DNA of 36,614 nucleotides, taken from Candidatus Gastranaerophilales bacterium. Its GTDB lineage: Bacteria; Cyanobacteriota; Vampirovibrionia; Gastranaerophilales; Gastranaerophilaceae. The DNA is taken from NCBI GenBank assembly GCA_944322685.1, contig CALUPP010000061.1, forward strand, positions 1 through 36,614. The letters are read 5' to 3'. How positions within the stretch are numbered: the stretch's first letter is position 1; the number at the start of each line of letters is the position of its first letter. Both the position numbers and the translations under genes were made by a program. Below, in pieces: positions 7,756 to 16,564 of this stretch. The notes beneath the pieces are model-generated. The model was not told the origin of the DNA and made no database searches. It saw nothing but the letters and a program-made list of their open reading frames with translations.

Positions 7756-9153
7756 TTAATTATCACTGCTTGGGAACAATGATGAAAGCGTACTTTGCAG
7801 CTGAGTAAACTGTTGGTTGAGTTTGGCAATCATCAAATCCATATTTGTGTATTGTTGAACCAAATTTGCCCTGTACGTTTCAAGTTGTTCATTTTTGCTT
7901 TCAATATTTGATGTGACGTTGGAAATTTCGCTATTCAACGAGTCGCTGCGTGCTTTAAAGTAGCCGTTTTGGGAATCCAGAGCAGAAACCAATGATGTTT
8001 TCAGCTCCTGCATAAGTCCGGTTGTCCCTTTTTCTTGGCTGCCGACCAACAGTTCTTTTACTGCGTCAGGGTCAGCCTCAAATGCAGCTTTAAATTTTTC
8101 TTCGTCAATAACAAGCTGTGAAGTATCTGTGTCAACGCTTGTGCCGACAGCACCGGTTGTAATACCGATATCAGCGAGAGATTTGTATTTCCCGGAGCCA
8201 ATGTTGCTTGTTATCAGTGTTCTTAAGTCATTTCTGATGTAATTAAGCGAAGTTTCACCGTTCAAATCTCCACCTACGGTTGTTGCGGAGTCTGTTTTGG
8301 AAATTACATCATTAAATGCGCTGATAAATTCGTCAAGTGCGGATTTTACGCCCTCTTCATCTGCCTCACGAGATATCCTGATAGTGACAGGCTCTGATGT
8401 AACTGAATTAAGCTCAATTGAGAGCCCGATAATTCCCGTATCTGCTTCATCCAAGCTATTTGTCGAGGATGTTCTTTGTTCTCCGTTGATTGTAAATACA
8501 GCATTATCGCCGATTGTTTGGTTTTCAGTTTTTCTAAGTCCTACTGCATCGGCAAAATCACCGGAAACAGTCATTTCTTGAGCTCCTGTGGTTTTATTTT
8601 CCAATACAAGCTGACCGCCTTTTAAATATGCATTTACGCCTGCACCGGAATTGCCTATTTTATATACAAGTTCGCTTACGGACATGTCATCGGAAACAGA
8701 TATATCCGTTCCGTTGATTGTCAGTGTGCCTTTTCCTGAAAAGCCGAGCTCGGAGAGTCTGTTTGATGCATTTTTCCATGCATCATTTTTGTCTGTAACT
8801 GTTGTTGTATTTGTTGCAAGACTTTCTACTGTGATATCAAATTCTGACGGAGTTGAAAGGTTTGTTACATTTGCAGAAATTGCCGGATTATCTTTTCCGT
8901 CTTCAGTTGAGGTTACTTTTACTGAAGAAAAGAAATCAGATGTCGGGCTGAGCAATGTATCAGTCCATTTTGTTGCTGTGGTTTCCAGCGTTGTATATAA
9001 AGATTTTAAAGAGTTTAAAGTTGAACTTTTTGTTTGAAGCTGGGTTTGTTTTTCTGTCAAATTGTCGATAGTTGTTTGTCTTGAGCTGACAAGTGCTTCT
9101 ATCCATTCATCAATCGGCAGACCTGAACCTAAACCTGAAAAACTTATTGTCAT
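7756..9153 (-). CDS. fliD: Flagellar hook-associated protein 2 (filament cap)
   Basis: 465 residues. FliD caps the growing flagellar filament and assists flagellin polymerisation outside the cell. The N-terminus (ISFSGLGSGLPIDEWIEALV) is the standard FliD_N signature. The middle carries the beta domains with flagellin-IN-type segments, and about 410-460 is the C-terminal coiled coil that packs into the cap (Gln/Leu/Asn-rich, IAKLNQQF). AGGTGA stands six bases before the ATG. There is no signal peptide, consistent with type III export. It is the only core flagellar gene here; the Maf-like protein at 26081 is a likely partner pathway. Confidence 0.93.
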   Translation of the reverse strand: MTISFSGLGSGLPIDEWIEALVSSRQTTIDNLTEKQTQLQTKSSTLNSLKSLYTTLETTATKWTDTLLSPTSDFFSSVKVTSTEDGKDNPAISANVTNLSTPSEFDITVESLATNTTTVTDKNDAWKNASNRLSELGFSGKGTLTINGTDISVSDDMSVSELVYKIGNSGAGVNAYLKGGQLVLENKTTGAQEMTVSGDFADAVGLRKTENQTIGDNAVFTINGEQRTSSTNSLDEADTGIIGLSIELNSVTSEPVTIRISREADEEGVKSALDEFISAFNDVISKTDSATTVGGDLNGETSLNYIRNDLRTLITSNIGSGKYKSLADIGITTGAVGTSVDTDTSQLVIDEEKFKAAFEADPDAVKELLVGSQEKGTTGLMQELKTSLVSALDSQNGYFKARSDSLNSEISNVTSNIESKNEQLETYRANLVQQYTNMDLMIAKLNQQFTQLQSTLSSLFPSSDN

Positions 9154-9339
9154 AGTATCACCTCAGTTGTATCCTTAACAAATTTTAGTGCACTCCTTGC
9201 ACAAAGTAATCCTACAATAAAAGTAGTTTTATTATATTTATATAATACCACTTTTTTGTGATTTTTAAACCCGCTGTTCAAATTTTATTAAAAAATATAA
9301 AGAATATATCTTTTATACCCGAAATTCCTTTAAACTTTG

Positions 9340-9369
9340 TTGATACTTTTTATTTTTTAAGGTTATAAT
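9340..9369 (+). promoter_or_regulatory. Sigma-70-type promoter of the Omp85 gene
   Basis: TTGATA (9340-9345), an 18-base spacer and a perfect TATAAT (9364-9369). Transcription would start near 9376, leaving only a short leader before the proposed start codon at 9403. Confidence 0.65.
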
Positions 9370-9402
9370 ATTCAAGTGAGGTTCACAAATAGGAATTGAG
9401 AA

Positions 9403-11364
9403 ATTAATACTATTGGGAATATAAAGACAATATCAATAGCCTTGGGGATTTTTTCAATGCTGGCTATGCCTGTTTTAGCCGCAGAGGGGGACTCTCCGCT
9501 TTCGCGCGGTTCTATGTTCGGTGATTTGAGCACAGAGTCACTGTTTGATGCGAATTATCAACAGGAATCCGAACAAGAATCACAAGCTGTACAGCAGGAT
9601 TTGCCAAAATCTGCCGTTCACATAAAAAGCATTGAAATCACGGGAAATCGTTTGATTGACTCTGATGCTGTCTATCGCCAGATGGATATTAAACCGGGTG
9701 ATACTTTCAGCGCGGAAGTTGTTCAGCAGAACCTCAAATCTATATATAATATGGGCTATTTTAGCGAAAAAATTCGTGCAGTGCCTATAAAACTTGATGA
9801 TAATAACATCAAGTTAAAAATTATTGTAGAAGAAAACCTCCCGATTACCGATTTCATGGTTGAGGGCAATGAATCCGTTTCTACGGGCGAAATTCTCAAA
9901 ATTTTGGAACCCATGCTCGAAAAACCCCAAAATATCCATGATTTAAACGATGCAATTGAACAAATCCAAGAGCTTTACGCGAGCCAGGGCTATATTCTTG
10001 CCAGAGTGACTAATGTCACTGACGATCCGGACGGCACTGTTAACGTTACGATTGATGAGGGCAAAATAAACTCAATTATCATTCAGGGCAACAAAAAAAC
10101 AAAGGAATTTGTTGTACGAAGAAACGTTTTGACCCAGCCCGGCACTGTTTATAACGAAAATCTCATAAAAATGGACTTGATGCGCCTTTATGGCACACAG
10201 GCGTTTAAAGATGTGACCAGAACCATCGAAAGAAGCGATGAAAACCCTGAACGCTATGATGTTACCATACATCTTGAGGAACAGAGAACCGGTACAATTT
10301 CGATAGGCGGCGGTTTGGATACGGCAACCGGGCTTTTCGGTTCGGCAGGGTTTACTGAGAACAATTTCCGCGGCATGGGACAGAGAATTTCTTTGAATGT
10401 GCTTGCCGGTACCGGTGTAATCATGGCGGACAGTTCTACGTTGAATCGAGCTAACTTGCAGGCTGAAATCAGCTGGTTTGAGCCGAAATTGAAAGGCTCT
10501 GATAATTCGCTTATGATAAAAGCGTTCGGACGTGATTTTGCCAGCTACCAAATCCCGCTCGCAATTGAGCAGCGCTATGGTATAGAAGCTTCTATTTCTC
10601 ATCCGTTTAAAGAATACAAAAATTTAATCGGAACATTCAGCGTCGGGCTCGAAAATGTTGACGTAAAAGAGGGTGATTACAACCAAATCCTCGGTTTGTA
10701 CAATGCGCACCGTATTCCTATCTCTGAACGTGCAAGACAGCTTCAGGGCGGCATTTTCTTAACACTTTCACCCAGTTTGATTTATGATACAAGAGATAAT
10801 CAAACTAATCCGAGAAAAGGTGTCCTGGCTACGGCTAGATTCGACGAATCGATTGCGCTTGACGGCTTTGAAAACACGTTCGGAAAGCTCACGGGAAGCA
10901 TAAAACGCTATTATCCCGTCGGTAAGAAATCAACCGTGTCATTGGCTTTCAGAGCGGGCGGAAAAGTCCATGGCGATGACATGCCCGAGGTTATGGCATA
11001 CAGATTGGGCGGCCCGTACACTGTAAGAGGTTTCAGAATGAGCGGAATCGGTACAGGTACCGGATTTATGATGGGTTCTGCGGAGTTCTTGACGCCGATA
11101 CCTTTTATCGACAGATTTACGGAGGCAAAATTCCTCGAAAACATCAGAATCGCAGCATTTGTTGACGCAGGCCAAATTTACGGCTCCACTGTCACGAACG
11201 AAATCTACAATCGCCCACTTCATGCCATTACCGCCGGTGTTGGGGTGAGGGTTTTTGTTCCTGGCGTCGGGCCTTTGGCTATCGACTGGGGCTATCCGCT
11301 CACAGGAGTGCCTGAGGGCACCAGCAAGGGTGCATTTACGTTCGGTGTGGGTGAATTCTATTAA
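9403..11364 (+). CDS. bamA: Omp85/BamA-family outer-membrane assembly protein
   Basis: An outer-membrane barrel that inserts or exports other beta-barrel proteins. After a signal peptide come three POTRA domains (about residues 73-145, 146-223 and 224-300) and a 16-strand-type Omp85 barrel, with the VRGF lock motif at bases 11023-11034 and a terminal aromatic residue (GEFY). Three POTRAs is the cyanobacterial arrangement; proteobacterial BamA has five. The nearest ordinary start codon, TTG 9442, would cut the signal peptide to a fragment and has no SD. The frame is open back to a stop at 9397, and ATT 9403, eight bases after AGGA (9391-9394), gives a complete signal peptide (MNTIGNIK, hydrophobic core, PVLA cleavage site). 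I therefore place the start at ATT; family assignment does not depend on it. A TpsB-type exporter of the adhesin is a less likely alternative. Confidence 0.85.
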   Translation: MNTIGNIKTISIALGIFSMLAMPVLAAEGDSPLSRGSMFGDLSTESLFDANYQQESEQESQAVQQDLPKSAVHIKSIEITGNRLIDSDAVYRQMDIKPGDTFSAEVVQQNLKSIYNMGYFSEKIRAVPIKLDDNNIKLKIIVEENLPITDFMVEGNESVSTGEILKILEPMLEKPQNIHDLNDAIEQIQELYASQGYILARVTNVTDDPDGTVNVTIDEGKINSIIIQGNKKTKEFVVRRNVLTQPGTVYNENLIKMDLMRLYGTQAFKDVTRTIERSDENPERYDVTIHLEEQRTGTISIGGGLDTATGLFGSAGFTENNFRGMGQRISLNVLAGTGVIMADSSTLNRANLQAEISWFEPKLKGSDNSLMIKAFGRDFASYQIPLAIEQRYGIEASISHPFKEYKNLIGTFSVGLENVDVKEGDYNQILGLYNAHRIPISERARQLQGGIFLTLSPSLIYDTRDNQTNPRKGVLATARFDESIALDGFENTFGKLTGSIKRYYPVGKKSTVSLAFRAGGKVHGDDMPEVMAYRLGGPYTVRGFRMSGIGTGTGFMMGSAEFLTPIPFIDRFTEAKFLENIRIAAFVDAGQIYGSTVTNEIYNRPLHAITAGVGVRVFVPGVGPLAIDWGYPLTGVPEGTSKGAFTFGVGEFY

Positions 11365-11390
11365 TCCTGACTATTTGGAGCATGCGAGAG

Positions 11391-11822
11391 TTATTTAAAC
11401 ATTTCGGTGAGGGTATTTAGGATTTTTTTCATAAATTCCGGCTCTTTGAACCTGTCAACGAACGCATTTTGTGTTGCGCCTGTTGATTTATCCTTTACGG
11501 TGATAAGAATTTTGCTTGCCAATTCGTTTTCTGCGACAACAGAGGCAAATTCGTCATCGCGCAAAAGGCTTCTTGCATCTTCAAAAGTGACTTCTTTGTT
11601 CGCTTTTTTGGCGATTTCATTAATCGGGTTGATTTGATTGCGCAAATCCTTGTATGCGTTTCCGGCCATAGAATGCGGGTCTTTAATCGTGACATTGCTG
11701 CGCATTGCGGAGTAGTTTATGCCGCTTTCTTCAAGATATTTTTCATATCTCGCGCGTGATTGGCGGATTTCCTGCTCGATTGACCTGATTTGCCCTGCTG
11801 CTCTCGGTTTTATTCTAAACAT
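11391..11822 (-). CDS. Hypothetical protein, 143 aa
   Basis: No family recognised. It is a soluble, mostly helical, charged protein: an N-terminal basic helix (about 8-35, Arg/Glu/Gln-rich), a conserved-looking middle and a C-terminal helix rich in Phe, Lys and Glu. There is no signal peptide or membrane segment. AGGAGAG lies four bases before the ATG, a strong SD that supports it as a real gene. It converges on the Omp85 gene with only 26 bases between the stops and no obvious terminator there. Confidence 0.65.
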   Translation of the reverse strand: MFRIKPRAAGQIRSIEQEIRQSRARYEKYLEESGINYSAMRSNVTIKDPHSMAGNAYKDLRNQINPINEIAKKANKEVTFEDARSLLRDDEFASVVAENELASKILITVKDKSTGATQNAFVDRFKEPEFMKKILNTLTEMFK

Positions 11823-12009
11823 TTTCTCTCCTTTTTCTGCCTAAAAACGCCATAACGTTACTTTTTGCTAATTTTTCAACAAATTGTAAACTTTTGCAAC
11901 TATTATTAAACTTTTCATCGGATTATGCCGATAATGTTAATGTAAGTTTTAATAAATTGTATAAAAATGTTCTAGTTTTGAGCTAAAACAAAAGAGAAGT
12001 GAGGTTGTG

Positions 12010-13068
12010 ATGGAAAACCAAAAGCTTAAATCGATTATGCAAAAAGAAATTTTTGAGCAGCCGGCTGTTGTTCAAAAACTTTTGGGCATGTACGTGACCG
12101 AAGATAACCATATTAATATTGACATGCCGGTTGATATTGATAATATCGTTATTTCCGCCAGCGGTTCTTCTTACAACTGTGCGGCGATTGCAGCACCGCT
12201 TTTTAAGGAAATGGTCGGAATTCCTTGCGAATATGAGTATTCAAGCGAGTTTATTCTTGAGAAAAATCATTTTATAACCCCAAAAACGCTCTTTATTTTT
12301 GTTTCCCAGTCCGGTGAAACCTCGGATACGCTGAATGCCCTGAAAATTATCAAAGAAAAGGGCGGCCGGACAATGTGTATTACAAACGCAAAAGATTCTT
12401 CGCTCTGGCAGGGTTCTGACTACAAAATACTATCCGACGCCGGTGTGGAAAAGAGCATTGCGTCAACAAAAGCCCTTTGCGCTCAGCTTTTGTGCATGAT
12501 TTTGATAATTTTAAAAATAAAAGAGTCCCGCGCAGAAGATTTATTTGTTGATTTGAGGGCGCTGCGCAGGCTTCCTTTGTATCTTGAAAGAATTATCGGA
12601 AATGTGGATAAAATTAATGAAGTTGCCCAAGAAGCGTCAACTCACAGCAACATAGTTATCCTCGGCAACAAAAACTATTATCCCGTTGCAAAAGAAGGCG
12701 CTTTGAAAATCAAAGAAACGTCATATATTAACGTTATGGCGTATCCTTTCGGCGAATTTATGCACGGGCATGTCGCTGTACTGAACAACAGGGCTTTTGT
12801 CATTACGATTATTGATGACGAGAACGAAATCTCGGCCAAAAGAAATATTCAGAAAATTCGTGCTGATTATACCCCTGAAATCGCCTGCATAACCTCGGTT
12901 CAAGATGCTGATTGCGGCGATATGAATATATATATAAAAACCAGCAAAAAAATAAAGGCGATTTTCGGTTCGTTGATTACTTTGCAGCTGATTGCCTGTG
13001 AAATTGCGAATATTTTAAAAAGAAATCCCGACCAGCCAAAAGGTTTGAAAAAAGTGGTTCGTGATTAA
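12010..13068 (+). CDS. GlmS-like SIS isomerase/deaminase lacking the glutaminase domain
   Basis: 352 residues that correspond to the C-terminal isomerase half of glucosamine-6-phosphate synthase. The opening MQKEIFEQP is the GlmS isomerase entry motif. Two SIS domains follow: SQSGET around 99-104, SIASTKALCAQ around 148-158 and EGALKIKE around 228-235, with a PxGLKKVV-like end. The N-terminal glutamine amidotransferase domain is absent and the gene starts cleanly (ATG 12010, GAGG five bases upstream), so this is not a truncation. Such stand-alone proteins are usually amino-sugar-phosphate deaminases or ammonia-dependent isomerases (the GlmD/FrlB/AgaS type); which reaction applies cannot be told. 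Neighbouring sugar genes agree with amino-sugar metabolism. Confidence 0.8.
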   Translation: MENQKLKSIMQKEIFEQPAVVQKLLGMYVTEDNHINIDMPVDIDNIVISASGSSYNCAAIAAPLFKEMVGIPCEYEYSSEFILEKNHFITPKTLFIFVSQSGETSDTLNALKIIKEKGGRTMCITNAKDSSLWQGSDYKILSDAGVEKSIASTKALCAQLLCMILIILKIKESRAEDLFVDLRALRRLPLYLERIIGNVDKINEVAQEASTHSNIVILGNKNYYPVAKEGALKIKETSYINVMAYPFGEFMHGHVAVLNNRAFVITIIDDENEISAKRNIQKIRADYTPEIACITSVQDADCGDMNIYIKTSKKIKAIFGSLITLQLIACEIANILKRNPDQPKGLKKVVRD

Positions 13069-13105
13069 GCCATTTTTCTGCACGTGCTGCTTTAAAATGC
13101 TGTTT

Positions 13106-14131
13106 TTAAGATTTTATTGCCTTTAATATGTTTGAAAAATCAAAAATAACCGCGTCAGCCTTGGTTTTGAGCTCTTTTGCGTCGAGTTTTTTCAGTTTGT
13201 CTATTTTTTCATCAAGACATTCTGTGTCGTTGAGATTTGAGCATGGAATTTCAAATCGTCTTGCGAGTTTTTCGACTTTTTCGTCATAGCTGAGCGCAAA
13301 AGTTCTGATTCCGTATTTTAAAGCCAAAAGGCAGGCATGATAACGCATTCCGATTAAATAATCCAGGTTTGAAAACGATTTTACCACCCCGTCGATGCTC
13401 AGTCCGCTTACAATCTTTGTTTTTATGGCCGGATTTGCAAGTTTTAAGTTCCCCTCGAATTTTTTGCAAATTTCCAGGTCAAAAGCGTCCTGAAACGAAT
13501 AAATATAAATTTCTTTGTCCGAAAAATTCAACGCAACCTGCCGTGCTAAGGTGAATAAGTACTTGCTGTTCAGTCCTTTCCAGTTTCTGAGCTGAATTCC
13601 GACCCGCCCCATCGGAATCGCCGGCGGAAGTTCCATTCCCCACACCGGATCATTGACCAAATCGGCTTTTGCCCCCCATCCTCGCACTCTGAAAAGGCTT
13701 TTTTCATCCCTAACCGAGATATATGTGCATTTTTTCAATACGCATTTTGTCAAAAATTGGCCGATTATGTTTTTTATCGGGCCGATTCCCTGCGCAAATA
13801 TGATTACTTTTTTCTTGTAGTGCAATGCAGCCGATATTACAAAAATGTAATACAAAAGGCTCTTCAAACTCGTTGCATCTTGCAGCAGGCTCCCCCCGCC
13901 GCTAATCAAAACATCGGTGTTTTTCAATACTTCGAGCGCTTTTTTTATATCAAACGAATTGACGGACATAACACCTAAATTCGCTGATGTTTTGGGCGGA
14001 TTTTTGGAAAAAACCGTAATATCTATATCGTTTTTCTTCAATTCACTGACGAGCGAGCTCAAAATCGCTTCGTCGCCGAAATTATCAAAACCGTAATATC
14101 CCGAAATTGCTGCTTTTATTCTTTTATCCAT
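13106..14131 (-). CDS. csaB: Polysaccharide pyruvyl transferase family protein (CsaB-type)
   Basis: 341 residues, full length for the family. CsaB adds pyruvyl groups from phosphoenolpyruvate to cell-wall-linked polysaccharide, which anchors S-layer-homology proteins. Signatures are the N-terminal GYYGFDNFGDEAIL, GGGSLLQD in the first Rossmann half and GMRYHA in the second, the family's most conserved block. The start overlaps the end of the upstream kinase gene by eight bases, so the pair is one coupled operon. In cyanobacteria and relatives the gene commonly serves envelope anchoring; that role here is inferred. Confidence 0.9.
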   Translation of the reverse strand: MDKRIKAAISGYYGFDNFGDEAILSSLVSELKKNDIDITVFSKNPPKTSANLGVMSVNSFDIKKALEVLKNTDVLISGGGSLLQDATSLKSLLYYIFVISAALHYKKKVIIFAQGIGPIKNIIGQFLTKCVLKKCTYISVRDEKSLFRVRGWGAKADLVNDPVWGMELPPAIPMGRVGIQLRNWKGLNSKYLFTLARQVALNFSDKEIYIYSFQDAFDLEICKKFEGNLKLANPAIKTKIVSGLSIDGVVKSFSNLDYLIGMRYHACLLALKYGIRTFALSYDEKVEKLARRFEIPCSNLNDTECLDEKIDKLKKLDAKELKTKADAVIFDFSNILKAIKS

Positions 14132-15059
14132 AAAATGCCGAATATACCTGCTCTTTGTAAGGAATAGATTTTATTGCACCGATGCCTTTGCACTGCATTC
14201 CAGCCACGATTGACGCAAGTTTAGCCGATTCAGGCGCAGACATTCCGGAGCTCATCGCATGTAAAAATGCACCGTTAAATGCGTCGCCAGAGCCCGTTGA
14301 ATCCACTATCTCAGATGACCAAAACTCTGCAAAATTAATGTCCCCGGCATAACCAACATGGTATCCGCCGTCCTTTATTGATTTTACAACGACTGTGCTC
14401 ACGCCTTTGTCCCAGAAATTTTTAATTATTTTTTCCGGTGATTCCAATTCATAAAGTTTTTGGGCATCATGCTGCAAATTTAAGAACAAAATGTCCGTAA
14501 AATCAATGATTTCATCCAATTCTTCTTTTGCTTCATCAATATTATGTATGCAAGAGTCATAATTCGGGTCATAAGCCGTGATAATATTGTGCTTTTTTGC
14601 TAATTCAAAAGCTTTCTTGACCGCTTCTCTCGCAGAAATGGAAAGAGCCTGGGTTATTCCCGTTGAATAAACAATGGATGCGCTTTTTATGTAGTCTTCT
14701 GATATGTCATCTGCTGATAAGCGCGTCGCTGCGGTCTTTTTTCTGTAATATGAAAACTCTTTTTCGCCGTCTTCGGGCAATGCGACAAAATAAATGCCGT
14801 TTATGCCGTCTACGAGCTTCACCTGGGAAATATCAAGCCCCTCAAGCTGCCAGCTGTCCAACAAAAATTCTTTAAAATAGTCAGTTCCGACCCTGGTTAT
14901 ATATCCGACTTTTGAGCCGAGCCTTTGAGCGGCAACAGCTGTACAAAGCGTATCTCCGCCGTAATATTTATCCAGTGTTTGTGCGTATGTAAGGCTTTTG
15001 TTGCTGGATAGTTCTATCAGCCCCTCGCCTACTGTTATTATATCTAAATTTTCTCCCAT
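14124..15059 (-). CDS. PfkB-family carbohydrate kinase
   Basis: 311 residues with the ribokinase fold; it phosphorylates a sugar with ATP in the cytoplasm. The N-terminal substrate motif GGDTLCTAVAAQRLG is at 34-48; the C-terminal PfkB signature DSTGSGDAF is at 253-261, with Asp259 as the catalytic base. The N-terminal DIITVGEGLIEL and GGDTLxTA arrangement is closest in feel to 2-keto-3-deoxygluconate kinases, but fructokinase or ribokinase cannot be excluded, so no symbol is given. There is no SD before ATG 15059. It overlaps csaB by eight bases. Confidence 0.88.
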   Translation of the reverse strand: MGENLDIITVGEGLIELSSNKSLTYAQTLDKYYGGDTLCTAVAAQRLGSKVGYITRVGTDYFKEFLLDSWQLEGLDISQVKLVDGINGIYFVALPEDGEKEFSYYRKKTAATRLSADDISEDYIKSASIVYSTGITQALSISAREAVKKAFELAKKHNIITAYDPNYDSCIHNIDEAKEELDEIIDFTDILFLNLQHDAQKLYELESPEKIIKNFWDKGVSTVVVKSIKDGGYHVGYAGDINFAEFWSSEIVDSTGSGDAFNGAFLHAMSSGMSAPESAKLASIVAGMQCKGIGAIKSIPYKEQVYSAFYG

Positions 15060-15116
15060 AGCAAAAATGTATCACACATTGCTTTTTTCTTCAAATGTTA
15101 AGAAATATTACAAAGA

Positions 15117-15172
15117 GTATATACAAAAAGGCAATTTTTAAAAAGTTATATACTTATTATATATACAGATAT
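15117..15172 (+). promoter_or_regulatory. Shared promoter/operator module, copy B
   Basis: GTATATAC (15117-15124), GGCAATTTTT (15130-15139), GTTATATAC (15145-15153) and a TTATTATATATACAGATAT tail, just upstream of the coiled-coil gene at 15189. The order and spacing match copies A and C. Confidence 0.65.
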
Positions 15173-15188
15173 ATAAAATGAGGTCGAT

Positions 15189-16415
15189 ATGAGCGGACAA
15201 GTAAAACAAAATTTAACAAAGAAAGCAACAACATCAAACAGTTGTTCACCGGCATATACGAGCCTCGGCTCCACAGCTGCAAAAATTGATATCTGGTCGC
15301 AGCCTTTTAGCACGGCAAGAGTTTCGCCCAGCCGTTTGAACATTGGTTCAGATGTTTCCAGAATTGATACAAAATCTGCTGATGTATTTTCATTGGCTTA
15401 TGGAAAAGACGGCGGCAAATATTTTAACACCGGCTACAATTTAAGAGATTTATATCCGACAACAAATTATGTTTCTGGTTACAGAAACCGCAGTGCAAAC
15501 TTCCTAAACATTTTAACAGGCGTGATCGGGGCTGTTGGTATTTTGGCCTCAGTCGGTTCAATAGTTACTTCTGTAAAAAATCTGTTCGGTTCTAAAAAAT
15601 CCGAAAAATCAGAAACAAAAGTAATTGTTGAAAATCCGACAACAGTAAATGTTTCCGGAAAAAAAGGTGCAACTGAAGAAATTTCTGAAATAGACGGCGC
15701 AGTAAGATCTTCAAAATCACTTTCTGATTCTAATGACATTGAGGCTATTAACCAGGGTATTGAAGAACTTGACGCAAGCATTGCTTCAGCTGAAGAAGAA
15801 CTTGAAAATATTGATTCTGAAATTTCTTCAAAAGAATCTGAAGTTCTTGAAGCAAGAAAAGGCGAAGAAGAAGCCGCTAAAGCAATGAAAACAATCAATA
15901 ATTCAGTAAAAATCAAAGAAAAAGAATCAGAAAAACTCAACGATGCACTTGAAGACGCAAAAGATGCAGAAAATGAAGCTTTGAACAACTACTCAGATGC
16001 GATGTCAAAATACGACAAGGCTGCACTTCAGCTCAAAAAAATGGATTCTTCTGATCCGAACTATTCAAAACTTGCTGAAAAAGTTGAAAAACTCCGCGTA
16101 GCAAGAGATGAAGCTAAAGAAAAATACGAAAATGCAGTACAGGCAAGAGTTCAGGCTCACAAAGATTTCGGTAAAGCTGCAAGCGAACTTGAACAGTTGC
16201 AAACAAAACAAGCAAAAATTCAAAAAATCTATGACAAGAGAAAAGCAGTAACAACTAAAAAGGAAAACGAATTAAAAGCTTTGCAAACAAATAAACAAAA
16301 GCTTCCTGCAAAAATTCAAAAAGCGAAAGCTGAAAAATTAGAGCTTGAAAATCGCAGAAATGCTCTAAATCTTGGAAAAGATATCGAACTTGGCATTGAC
16401 GAAGATGAAGAATAA
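15189..16415 (+). CDS. Membrane-anchored long coiled-coil protein
   Basis: 408 residues, no family recognised. Residues 1-100 are Ser/Thr/Asn/Tyr-rich and probably unstructured. About 104-133 is a hydrophobic segment (ILTGVIGAVGILASVGSIV) that can span a membrane. About 185-395 is an uninterrupted Glu/Lys/Ala/Leu coiled coil, and the tail is acidic. There is no N-terminal signal peptide. The architecture suggests a tethered filament or spacer. GAGG lies five bases before the ATG. The gene follows module B and ends in its own terminator, so it is transcribed alone although minC is next. Confidence 0.75.
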   Translation: MSGQVKQNLTKKATTSNSCSPAYTSLGSTAAKIDIWSQPFSTARVSPSRLNIGSDVSRIDTKSADVFSLAYGKDGGKYFNTGYNLRDLYPTTNYVSGYRNRSANFLNILTGVIGAVGILASVGSIVTSVKNLFGSKKSEKSETKVIVENPTTVNVSGKKGATEEISEIDGAVRSSKSLSDSNDIEAINQGIEELDASIASAEEELENIDSEISSKESEVLEARKGEEEAAKAMKTINNSVKIKEKESEKLNDALEDAKDAENEALNNYSDAMSKYDKAALQLKKMDSSDPNYSKLAEKVEKLRVARDEAKEKYENAVQARVQAHKDFGKAASELEQLQTKQAKIQKIYDKRKAVTTKKENELKALQTNKQKLPAKIQKAKAEKLELENRRNALNLGKDIELGIDEDEE

Positions 16416-16417
16416 TA

Positions 16418-16444
16418 AAAACTCCGCAGCTGACGGAGTTTTTT
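16418..16444 (+). terminator. Intrinsic terminator of the coiled-coil gene
   Basis: A stem AACTCCG (16420-16426) / CGGAGTT (16434-16440), a seven-base loop and a T-run. It isolates this gene from minC. Confidence 0.85.
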
Positions 16445-16564
16445 ATTGTTAAATTTTCATTTTCATGACAATTATAAATTTTTTGATACAAAACATGCCA
16501 AAAAATTTGTAATTCGTAAATATTTCATATATCCTTTAATAAAGAGAATGGTTAAAGGATTTAT

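Noticed and set aside
9188-9202. GTGCA/TGCAC hairpin with AGGAG in the loop (minus strand), upstream of fliD
   Set aside because: The short stem and lack of a start codon after it make a riboswitch or leader peptide claim unsupported.
10072-10602. A 176-codon antisense frame inside the Omp85 gene
   Set aside because: The plus-strand frame is a clear Omp85; the antisense product has no recognisable features.
11917-11932. ATCGG/CCGAT dyad before the SIS-domain gene
   Set aside because: Five base pairs only; it could be an operator but there is nothing to support it.
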